Shown here: positions 1-5,369 of the stretch, piece after piece
How the letters are laid out: the number at the start of each line of letters is the position of its first letter
Numbering within the stretch: position 1 is the stretch's first letter
Assembly (NCBI GenBank): GCA_002449265.1
Contig: DKCV01000012.1
Location: 1-8,765 of the forward strand
Source of the DNA: Caryophanales bacterium UBA6865
GTDB taxonomy: Bacteria > Bacillota_I > Bacilli_A > RFN20 > CAG-826
Length of the DNA stretch: 8,765 nucleotides
Reading direction: 5' to 3'
Position numbers and translations under genes: made by a program
The notes under the pieces: generated by a model
Databases searched by the model: none
What the model saw: the letters and a program-made list of their open reading frames with translations, nothing else
What the model was told of the DNA's origin: nothing

Positions 1-27
1 ACATCATTTGAAATAGAACATATAGTG

Positions 28-46
28 AAGAGTTGACGCTCTTTTT
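28..46 (+). terminator. Weak candidate intrinsic terminator of an upstream gene
   Basis: AAGAGT pairs with GCTCTT (one G-T wobble) around the tetraloop TGAC, followed by a short T run. The stem is short, and the gene it would serve lies outside the window. The TTGACG inside it resembles a -35 box, but no -10 lies at the right distance, so the hairpin reading is preferred. Confidence 0.35.
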
Positions 47-69
47 GCTGGTGAATGCGCGTATCAAAG

Positions 70-85
70 AACACGAGAACGTGTT
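70..85. repeat. Perfect 6-bp inverted repeat at the -10 box (candidate operator)
   Basis: AACACG and CGTGTT form a perfect palindrome with a 4-nt spacer (AGAA). Its last base is the first base of the TACAAT -10 hexamer of the GGDEF-EAL gene. A protein bound here would block RNA polymerase. It does not fit the Gram-positive LexA box or CIRCE, so no regulator is named. The palindrome is seen directly; operator function is inferred. Confidence 0.4.
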
Positions 86-90
86 ACAAT
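82..90 (+). promoter_or_regulatory. Extended -10 promoter of the GGDEF-EAL/proS operon
   Basis: TG, one base, then TACAAT (85-90) gives an extended -10 element matching TATAAT at 5 of 6 positions. No good -35 lies 16-18 bp upstream, as is usual for extended -10 promoters. Seven bases separate the hexamer from the ATG at 98, so transcription should begin at or next to the start codon, giving a leaderless mRNA. Confidence 0.6.
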
Positions 91-97
91 TCCTTTG

Positions 98-1906
98 ATG
101 GAAAAATCCGTTTCTTTTTTAGATGCAAAAAATCAAATTCTAGCTTCTATTGAAGCATTCTCACCCAATTGGGAACAGATTTCGTTTCTATTGGTTGGTT
201 TGATTCTTGTTATTTTGCTATCGATAGTCATTACTTTATTCGTCGTCGAAAACAATAAAACAAACCATTTTAAAAAAGAAATCAATAATCAGTCGGCGTC
301 AATTCGCGTATTTTACATTAATCGTCCGAGAAACTATGTCCGTTATTTTAACCTTTCCAGCATGAGCGATGTGAAGATTGCGACGATGGAAGGATTTTAT
401 TCTTCTTTTCCAGTTTCTGAACAAGAAAGAGTAAGAAATTGGATCGATGGACTACTTGGCGGAAAAAACGAACAAAAGTATCTCCAAGTGGATGTTTATT
501 TTAAGAAAGAAAGACGGACCATGTCTTCTTTTTTACACGTTGATTCCGTCAATGTCGCAGAGGGGATACTTCATTTAGAAAGCTACTTGCTTCATTTTGA
601 TAAGCCATTTCATACCGCGATGAGGAATTTTTCCTCGGAAGGGGAGCTCGCACAGGTCTTGAAAATCAATGGCAATAACGTTGGCTATACGTTTTGTTTT
701 ACCTTATGTAGGGGAAAAACAGGTCTTCCTGGCTTTGATCCTCATTTAAAAGATAGTGAGGTCTCTAACGAACTTTTCTTACGCTTTAAAAACGCTTTGT
801 TCCCTTATGTTTCGGGGAATGAAAAGGCGATTCGCTTATCGAATACGGAAATTGTCGTTGTGAATTTCGACATGATCGATATGAGCAATGCGATTTTTTA
901 CGCTTTGCGCGTGAAGGATGGCGTAGATAAAGCACTTGATAATGGGAAAAGAAGGACATCTTTTGCAAAATATCAAGTTCAATGTGGAATTGTAAGCAAT
1001 CGCGACGTCCCCGATGATAGCGATGCCTTATTAGAAGCGGCGAGAAAAAGCGCCTATAACGCGACGGAAACTACGACCGATACCCTCGCTTTCTTCTCAA
1101 AAGGCGATAAGATTATCACGCCTGCGGATGAACTCCATTATCGAAGCGAAGTGGACCGCATTATTTATGAAAAGAAACTTTCTTTCTCCTACCGTCCAAT
1201 TTATGACGTTAACGAAAAGAAAATCTATGGTTATATGGCTCGCGCCGTTCCAATTGGCACTTCCTTTGGCTCGATTGACGAATTAAAGAATTACGCGATT
1301 CGCGCGAAAGACGAGAAAAGCTTATTCGCGGCGATTGCAAAACACCTAGTCCCTACTTTTGTGGCTGAACGAATGGAAAAATCGCATCGCTTATTCTTCC
1401 CGGCGAGGATGGACGAAAGAATGCTGATTACTTCTTTCTTCCCTCATTATAATGCCGCCAAAGAAGCGAACCTCATCTTTCTATTCAAGGAAGAAGACAT
1501 CGCTAATTACATTGATCCAGCGAGTATTGACACGTTGTTCAAATTCATCGCGACGATTAAGCGGAACGGCTTTGGCTTTGCAATCTATTTAAAAGGAAAG
1601 GCGCTTGTCTTAGACCGCTCGATTTACGAAGAATGCGATGCTTTCTTCGTGGATTTCTCTTCGCGTTCCGAAACCAATATGGATACAGCAATTCGAAGTG
1701 AGCTTCACGCGCTGGTTGAACGCCTTATGCGCTACAAAAAGCCAATCATCGGGACAAATTTAATGAACTGGAACGCGATTGAACTTGTGGTTGGAAGCAA
1801 GGTGGAGTATATCTCTAGTGATTCATTCGCGCCATACGATGCTATGTTTAAACCAATCAATAGCAAAAGCATTGACCGCGTTAAGAGCATGATTGACCGA
1901 AAATAG
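98..1906 (+). CDS. Membrane-anchored degenerate GGDEF-EAL domain protein
   Basis: The protein has 602 residues. One membrane helix (about 28-50) is followed by a charged linker, a PAS-like region (about 70-175), a GGDEF-fold domain (about 180-330) and an EAL-fold domain (about 345-600), probably cytoplasmic. The cyclase signature is lost: Arg-Leu-Ser-Asn-Thr-Glu-Ile (SNTEI at 248-252) stands where RxGGDEF is expected. In the EAL domain the substrate-side Tyr-Arg-Pro-Ile (365-368) remains, but EAL is Met-Ala-Arg (380-382), DDFG is Tyr-Leu-Lys-Gly (497-500) and the late AEGVE motif is unrecognisable; the Asp of Val-Asp-Phe (518-520) is kept. Such a protein should neither make nor cleave cyclic di-GMP and may act as a nucleotide-binding sensor or scaffold; that role is inferred. 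ATG at 98 is chosen, though an adjacent TTG at 95 is possible. There is no Shine-Dalgarno, and the start fits leaderless translation. proS follows after 13 nt, suggesting co-transcription. Confidence 0.8.
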   Translation: MEKSVSFLDAKNQILASIEAFSPNWEQISFLLVGLILVILLSIVITLFVVENNKTNHFKKEINNQSASIRVFYINRPRNYVRYFNLSSMSDVKIATMEGFYSSFPVSEQERVRNWIDGLLGGKNEQKYLQVDVYFKKERRTMSSFLHVDSVNVAEGILHLESYLLHFDKPFHTAMRNFSSEGELAQVLKINGNNVGYTFCFTLCRGKTGLPGFDPHLKDSEVSNELFLRFKNALFPYVSGNEKAIRLSNTEIVVVNFDMIDMSNAIFYALRVKDGVDKALDNGKRRTSFAKYQVQCGIVSNRDVPDDSDALLEAARKSAYNATETTTDTLAFFSKGDKIITPADELHYRSEVDRIIYEKKLSFSYRPIYDVNEKKIYGYMARAVPIGTSFGSIDELKNYAIRAKDEKSLFAAIAKHLVPTFVAERMEKSHRLFFPARMDERMLITSFFPHYNAAKEANLIFLFKEEDIANYIDPASIDTLFKFIATIKRNGFGFAIYLKGKALVLDRSIYEECDAFFVDFSSRSETNMDTAIRSELHALVERLMRYKKPIIGTNLMNWNAIELVVGSKVEYISSDSFAPYDAMFKPINSKSIDRVKSMIDRK

Positions 1907-1914
1907 GAAAGGGG
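1905..1914 (+). promoter_or_regulatory. Shine-Dalgarno sequence of proS
   Basis: AGGAAAGGGG lies 5 nt before the ATG at 1920. It rules out the longer in-frame TTG start at 1893, which would overlap the upstream gene and put this purine tract inside the coding region. It starts within the upstream TAG stop, so termination and re-initiation are closely spaced. Confidence 0.8.
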
Positions 1915-1919
1915 AACTT

Positions 1920-3359
1920 ATGAGTCAACAAATTAAAAACCAAGCCATTACTTCTCGCGAGGAAAATTTCGCGCAGTGGTACACCGATATTTGTAAAAAA
2001 GCAGAGCTCATGGATTATAGCTCGGTGAAAGGATTCATCGATTATCTTCCTTATAGCTACGCGATTTGGGAAGAGATTCAAAATTACATGAATCGCCGTT
2101 TTAAAGAAAATGGTGCGATGAATGTTTATTTGCCTCTTGTTATCCCGATGTCTTTATTCGCCAAAGAAAAAGAACATGTGGAAGGCTTTGCTCCAGAAAC
2201 CCTTGTTGCGACTTATGGGGGTGGCAAAAAATTAGAAGATCCATTAGTCATCCGCCCAACGAGTGAGATTTTATTTAGCGAATTATACAAACGCCAAGTT
2301 TCTAGCTACCGCGACCTTCCGAAGATGTATAACCAGTGGTGTTCTGTCGTTCGTTGGGAAAAGACAACACGTCCATTCCTTCGCGGGGCTGAATTTCTTT
2401 GGCAAGAAGGGCACTGCTTATTCGAAACGGAAGAAGAAGCCGAAGAGAATGTGAAAACCTTCCTTGATATTTATGATGATGTTGGTAAAGACCTTCTTGC
2501 GATTCCTTTCGTAAAAGGGAAAAAGACCGAGCACGAAAAATTCGCTGGGGCTGTTGCAACTTATACGATTGAAGCGTTAATGCACGATGGAAAAGCTTTA
2601 CAAAGTGGCACCTCCCATTATTTAGGGCAAGGTTTTGCAAAAGCTTATGGCATTACTTTCATGGGAAGAGATAATCGTTTATCGATTCCTCATCAAACTT
2701 CTTGGGGCGTTTCTACGCGCTTGCTTGGCGCAACGATTATGGTGCACGGGGACGATAACGGCTTAGTCTTACCTCCTTTTGTTGCTCCAATCCAAGTGGT
2801 GATTATCCCAGTCCGTCAACAAGAAGATGGAATTTTAGAAGCTTGCGATTCAATCGCGAAGAAACTCAAAGAAAAAGGTATCCGCGTGAAAGTGGATGCT
2901 GATCCAAAAAAGACGCCAGGCTGGAAATTTAGCGAATACGAGATGAAAGGCGTTCCTCTTCGTATCGAAATCGGTCCACGTGATTTAGCGAAAGGAGAGG
3001 CTGTTCTTACTCGCCGCGTCGATGGAGAAAAGTTAACGGCTAAGATTGAAACGATTGAAGAAGAAATCCCTTCTTTGCTTAAAAGGATTCATGAGCTAAT
3101 GTACGATAAGGCAAAAGCCTTCCTTGATTCCCACATTTATGAAGCCCATTCCTTAGAAGAACTTAAGGCGATGCTTGATAAAGGCGGATATGTCAAAATG
3201 GCGTTCTGTGGGGAATCAGAATGCGAAGATAAAATCAAGGAATTCACGCTTGGAGGAACGGCGCGCTGCATTTATAAAGAAAATGTGGAAGGAGGAACGC
3301 TTTGCCCTGTATGCGGGAAGAGTGCCAAGCTGATTGCCTATTTCGCTAGAGCCTATTAA
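1920..3359 (+). CDS. proS: Prolyl-tRNA synthetase, short archaeal/eukaryotic type
   Basis: This 479-residue cytoplasmic enzyme charges tRNA-Pro with proline using ATP. It is a class II synthetase. Arg-Pro-Thr-Ser-Glu is at 112-116, motif 2 is Arg-Pro-Phe-Leu-Arg (151-155) through Glu-Phe-Leu-Trp-Gln-Glu-Gly-His (158-165), and the motif 3 region is His-Gln-Thr-Ser-Trp-Gly-Val-Ser-Thr-Arg (258-267). An anticodon-binding domain follows. The C-terminal zinc-domain region holds Cys430, Cys435, Cys450, Cys462 and Cys465 and ends in Arg-Ala-Tyr. The length, the missing bacterial editing insertion and the C-terminal extension identify the archaeal-type (ProS type 3) form, which also occurs in some Bacillota and in Thermus. 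Of 21 arginine codons, 11 are CGC and 3 are AGA or AGG (hand count). It is probably co-transcribed with the upstream GGDEF-EAL gene and ends at a hairpin 4 nt after its stop. Confidence 0.97.
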   Translation: MSQQIKNQAITSREENFAQWYTDICKKAELMDYSSVKGFIDYLPYSYAIWEEIQNYMNRRFKENGAMNVYLPLVIPMSLFAKEKEHVEGFAPETLVATYGGGKKLEDPLVIRPTSEILFSELYKRQVSSYRDLPKMYNQWCSVVRWEKTTRPFLRGAEFLWQEGHCLFETEEEAEENVKTFLDIYDDVGKDLLAIPFVKGKKTEHEKFAGAVATYTIEALMHDGKALQSGTSHYLGQGFAKAYGITFMGRDNRLSIPHQTSWGVSTRLLGATIMVHGDDNGLVLPPFVAPIQVVIIPVRQQEDGILEACDSIAKKLKEKGIRVKVDADPKKTPGWKFSEYEMKGVPLRIEIGPRDLAKGEAVLTRRVDGEKLTAKIETIEEEIPSLLKRIHELMYDKAKAFLDSHIYEAHSLEELKAMLDKGGYVKMAFCGESECEDKIKEFTLGGTARCIYKENVEGGTLCPVCGKSAKLIAYFARAY

Positions 3360-3363
3360 ACAA

Positions 3364-3400
3364 AAGAAATCGCTTCACTTTGAGGCGATTTCTTCTTTTT
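3364..3400. terminator. Strong bidirectional intrinsic terminator between convergent genes
   Basis: AAGAAATCGC (3364-3373) pairs perfectly with GCGATTTCTT (3385-3394). TTCA/TGAG can extend the stem to 14 bp with a 3-nt loop. A T-rich tail (3393-3400) serves proS, and a T-rich tract on the minus strand serves the convergent gene. The right arm and loop also encode the last codons and the TGA stop (3375-3377) of the minus-strand gene. Confidence 0.88.
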
Positions 3401-4736
3401 GAGGATATTCTCTAGACAAGGCAAGAAGATTAATGATCACTAAGGCTAAATCAGGAAGTGACTCGACTAAGACGCTTATGCTTTGAAAGAACGTTGATTT
3501 TTCATTGACGAGCAAATAGATTTCGCCAGCAAATAAAGCGATTGTGACGCCGACCATCATAAAAGAAGCAACCGCGATGAATATCGCGGCATCAATCCTT
3601 CTATGGCGCACAAAAAATAAGCCTGCAAGGCTAGTTCCCACTCCGATTACGGCGAAAGTAATAATCGAAAATTCCGGAATGATATAAGGAATCATATTCA
3701 CCCGGGATGATAGATACGTTTTTACGATTCCATATCCTCCGACGATTCCTGGGACCGCGTAAGAAAGACAAAACAAAACGCTTAATACCGATAAAGAGAA
3801 TAAAGGATCCCTTTGGTTTTCTTCTTTTTTGTCGTGAAGAAGCGTAAAGGCGTAGAGGAGCAAAAAAGCGTGAACGAGGAACAAAAATATTTCATTACCG
3901 AGTAATAAATAGGAATCAACCCTTCCGAATCTGATACTTGTAATGACGTTATCGTTTTTTATCGCCGAAGCAAGATTATAGGAATCCATTACGATATTGA
4001 TTAAGGCATAGGCCAAATAGAAACCGTTTGCGATTCGAAATAAAGAATGCTTTGAATCCGAAACTTTTCGATTTTCATCCAAAGAAGGGATAGACATCTC
4101 TTTAGTGACGCTGATTGCTCCATAAACGCAAATAGCTAAATAGATAAAAGCCAAAGCGATGTAAAAATAAATCGTCGTCAACATGCCCGTTGGGTTCGTA
4201 TTCACACTAATTTTGTAAATCATGGAACCAAAGACATACAAAGCAGCCGCAAACAAAGTGCCTACCATGAGACGAATAAACGTCTTATGGGCACTAATAT
4301 CTCGCTCTTGGTATTTTTCTAAAGCCGCAGAAGCAAAAAATAGCGCAAGGATGCATAAAATCGTGGTGGGAGTAGCCATGCTAGCGACTTCATTATCGAG
4401 TGGAACGTTATTCATACCTGCGCTAAATAAATAGGCAAACGGCAATGGAAAAGTGGCGATGGATAATAAAATCCAGTTCCCTGTGAAGAAAAATTGATAA
4501 TGTTTATGATTCTTTTTCCGGAGAGAAAAAGAAGTGAAAGCAATAATGAGCGAATGAAAGATCAATTCGAGAATAACAAAGAATAAATACAAGGAATAAT
4601 TCTTCGGTCGCTCGGTTACACCCATGCATAAAAAGGTTATCCAATACGCTAAAAAACAAGCCGAAGTAATGAAGAAAGCTGTCGCGTTACTAATCGCTCT
4701 ACGTTTATCATCCATCTCTTCTTTATTTTCTACCAT
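3375..4736 (-). CDS. Polytopic membrane protein, about 12 TM segments, unrecognised family
   Basis: The protein has 453 residues, and I do not recognise its family. Hydrophobic stretches lie at about 17-38, 48-70, 80-104, 120-140, 151-172, 183-208, 230-250, 275-300, 313-338, 349-373, 379-405 and 412-435, so about 12 membrane helices are likely. The N-terminus is short, charged and probably cytoplasmic (Glu, Lys, Asp, Arg-rich), and the C-terminal tail is short and charged. No signal peptide, nucleotide-binding motif, transporter signature or catalytic motif is visible. Length and helix number would suit a transporter, but that is only a shape argument. ATG at 4736 is supported by TATAAT six bases upstream and no Shine-Dalgarno, predicting a leaderless mRNA. 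The TGA stop lies inside the terminator shared with proS. It is a single gene, divergent from the tRNA-Ser gene. Confidence 0.85.
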   Translation of the reverse strand: MVENKEEMDDKRRAISNATAFFITSACFLAYWITFLCMGVTERPKNYSLYLFFVILELIFHSLIIAFTSFSLRKKNHKHYQFFFTGNWILLSIATFPLPFAYLFSAGMNNVPLDNEVASMATPTTILCILALFFASAALEKYQERDISAHKTFIRLMVGTLFAAALYVFGSMIYKISVNTNPTGMLTTIYFYIALAFIYLAICVYGAISVTKEMSIPSLDENRKVSDSKHSLFRIANGFYLAYALINIVMDSYNLASAIKNDNVITSIRFGRVDSYLLLGNEIFLFLVHAFLLLYAFTLLHDKKEENQRDPLFSLSVLSVLFCLSYAVPGIVGGYGIVKTYLSSRVNMIPYIIPEFSIITFAVIGVGTSLAGLFFVRHRRIDAAIFIAVASFMMVGVTIALFAGEIYLLVNEKSTFFQSISVLVESLPDLALVIINLLALSREYPQKEEIASK

Positions 4737-4742
4737 GGCAAC

Positions 4743-4770
4743 ATTATAAAACCCGTCTTTTGATTCGCAA
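4743..4770 (-). promoter_or_regulatory. Promoter of the 12-TM gene, predicted leaderless
   Basis: On the minus strand, TTGCGA (4770-4765), 16 nt, then a perfect TATAAT (4748-4743). Six bases (GTTGCC) separate the -10 from the ATG, which places +1 on the A of the start codon. There is no purine-rich ribosome-binding site upstream. Confidence 0.75.
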
Positions 4771-4904
4771 GAAAATGCCTTTTCCTATGCCTTTTTTCTA
4801 ACTCGTTCTTTCTTTATTTTAATGAAAACAGCTTTTATTTTTCTTTTTGCTCTTACGAATTTTAGGTTTCACACAAAACTTGCGAAAGTTTCTAGCAACT
4901 TCTT

Positions 4905-4925
4905 ACTAGTTTGTGCTAGTATATT
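4905..4925 (+). promoter_or_regulatory. tRNA-Ser promoter region with ACTAG/CTAGT inverted repeat
   Basis: TATATT (4920-4925) matches the -10 consensus at 5 of 6 positions and ends 7 nt before the tRNA 5' end, so little or no 5' leader is expected. No convincing -35 lies at standard spacing. TTGCGA at 4880-4885 is a -35-like match but pairs only with the poorer TACTAG (4904-4909). ACTAG (4905-4909) and CTAGT (4916-4920) form an inverted repeat with a 6-nt spacer that overlaps the -10. Part of this sequence recurs upstream of tdk. Confidence 0.5.
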
Positions 4926-4932
4926 GCGGCAC

Positions 4933-5024
4933 GGAGGCGTACCCAAGAGGCCGAAGGGGGCAGATTGCTAATCTGTTAGTGGGAGTTTCTTCCAGCGAGA
5001 GTTCAAATCTCTCCGCCTCCGCCA
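4933..5024 (+). tRNA. tRNA-Ser(GCU)
   Basis: The cloverleaf is complete at 92 nt including CCA. The acceptor stem is GGAGGCG (4933-4939) with CGCCTCC (5014-5020), discriminator G5021 and encoded CCA (5022-5024). The anticodon stem is 4960-4964 with 4972-4976, and the 7-base loop has anticodon GCT at 4967-4969, which reads AGC and AGU. The long variable arm (TGGGA with TTCCA) is typical of class II tRNAs and rules out other isotypes with similar loops. The T stem is GAGAG (4997-5001) with CTCTC (5009-5013) around TTCAAAT. Confidence 0.97.
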
Positions 5025-5036
5025 AATTTTTAAACT

Positions 5037-5083
5037 ATCTCCAAGATTTTGCCTAGAGCGGGTAATCGATGGAGATTTTTTTG
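5037..5083 (+). terminator. Intrinsic terminator of tRNA-Ser
   Basis: ATCTCCA (5037-5043) pairs with TGGAGAT (5070-5076). GATT (5045-5048) with AATC (5064-5067) continues the stem across a small internal loop, and an inner CC/GG pair caps it. A T run follows directly (5076-5082). It separates the tRNA unit from the AT-rich segment downstream. Confidence 0.8.
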
Positions 5084-5316
5084 TTTTAAGGTTTCTTTTG
5101 ATTTGTCCCCAACCGCTTAGAGATAACCTCAATCGCGAAATTAATGTAGATTAAAATAGGCTATTACTTGAATTTGTTTTATTTTTAGTTCCATCGTTTA
5201 CATTTTTCCATCGTTTTCTTTATTACTGAACAAAAGCAGAATAACGTGATGGATTCTTAATTTTAAGAGGTATTAAAATAGCATTTTTCGAAGTGTTTTT
5301 TAAATGATTGTATTGT
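5084..5316. other. AT-rich intergenic region with no gene
   Basis: Together with the tRNA terminator and the hydrolase promoter, this makes up the gap between the tRNA and the next gene. I see no open frame worth calling, no RNA fold I recognise and no integrase or repeat of the tRNA 3' end. The only structures are two TTCCATCGTTT direct repeats and a short palindrome, CTTAATTTTAAG. Its base composition resembles the hydrolase gene rather than the conserved genes. Confidence 0.5.
5189..5216 (+). repeat. Two direct repeats TTCCATCGTTT, 17-bp period
   Basis: Identical 11-bp copies lie at 5189-5199 and 5206-5216. A partial inverted relative (AAACG then CGATGG) sits at 5321-5333, next to the hydrolase promoter. 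The spacing is between one and two helical turns. They may be regulator sites or chance in T-rich DNA. Confidence 0.4.
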
Positions 5317-5345
5317 TTGAAAACGTTCGATGGTGTCTTTAGTAT
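5317..5345 (+). promoter_or_regulatory. Sigma-A-type promoter of the secreted hydrolase gene, with cre-like overlap
   Basis: TTGAAA (5317-5322), 17 nt, then TAGTAT (5340-5345) is a plausible housekeeping promoter that would give a leader of about 18 nt. The segment 5317-5331 matches 8 of the 10 fixed positions of the catabolite-responsive element WTGNAANCGNWNNCA and fails the last two, so CcpA-type control is possible but unproven. Confidence 0.5.
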
Positions 5346-5354
5346 TTGAAAATC

Positions 5355-5359
5355 AAGGA
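5355..5359 (+). promoter_or_regulatory. Shine-Dalgarno sequence of the secreted hydrolase gene
   Basis: AAGGA lies 10 nt before the ATG at 5370 and supports that start over the in-frame TTG at 5346. The shorter start also places the signal peptide at the extreme N-terminus. Confidence 0.65.
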
Positions 5360-5369
5360 TGACAAAAAT

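Noticed and set aside
33..61. TTGACG as a -35 box with a -10 near 56-61
   Set aside because: The bases at 17-nt spacing are GC-rich and unlike TATAAT; the hairpin explanation fits better.
69..85. LexA (SOS) box
   Set aside because: GAAC occurs, but no GTTC follows at the 4-nt spacing needed for the Gram-positive consensus.
1893..1919. Upstream TTG start for proS
   Set aside because: It would overlap the preceding gene and translate through the Shine-Dalgarno; the ATG at 1920 is well spaced from that site.
2302..2640. Minus-strand open frame of 112 codons
   Set aside because: It lies wholly inside proS, has Arg/Gln/Leu-rich composition typical of an antisense shadow and shows no start signals.
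3375..3377. TGA read as tryptophan (Mycoplasma code)
   Set aside because: Tryptophans in the window are TGG, and this TGA sits at the end of a gene inside a terminator; read-through would run into proS antisense.
5003..5024. tRNA-Ser 3' end as an attachment site
   Set aside because: No second copy of this 3' end was found downstream in the window, and no integrase gene is present.
5346..5369. Upstream TTG start for the secreted hydrolase
   Set aside because: It would add charged residues before the signal peptide and place AAGGA inside the coding region.
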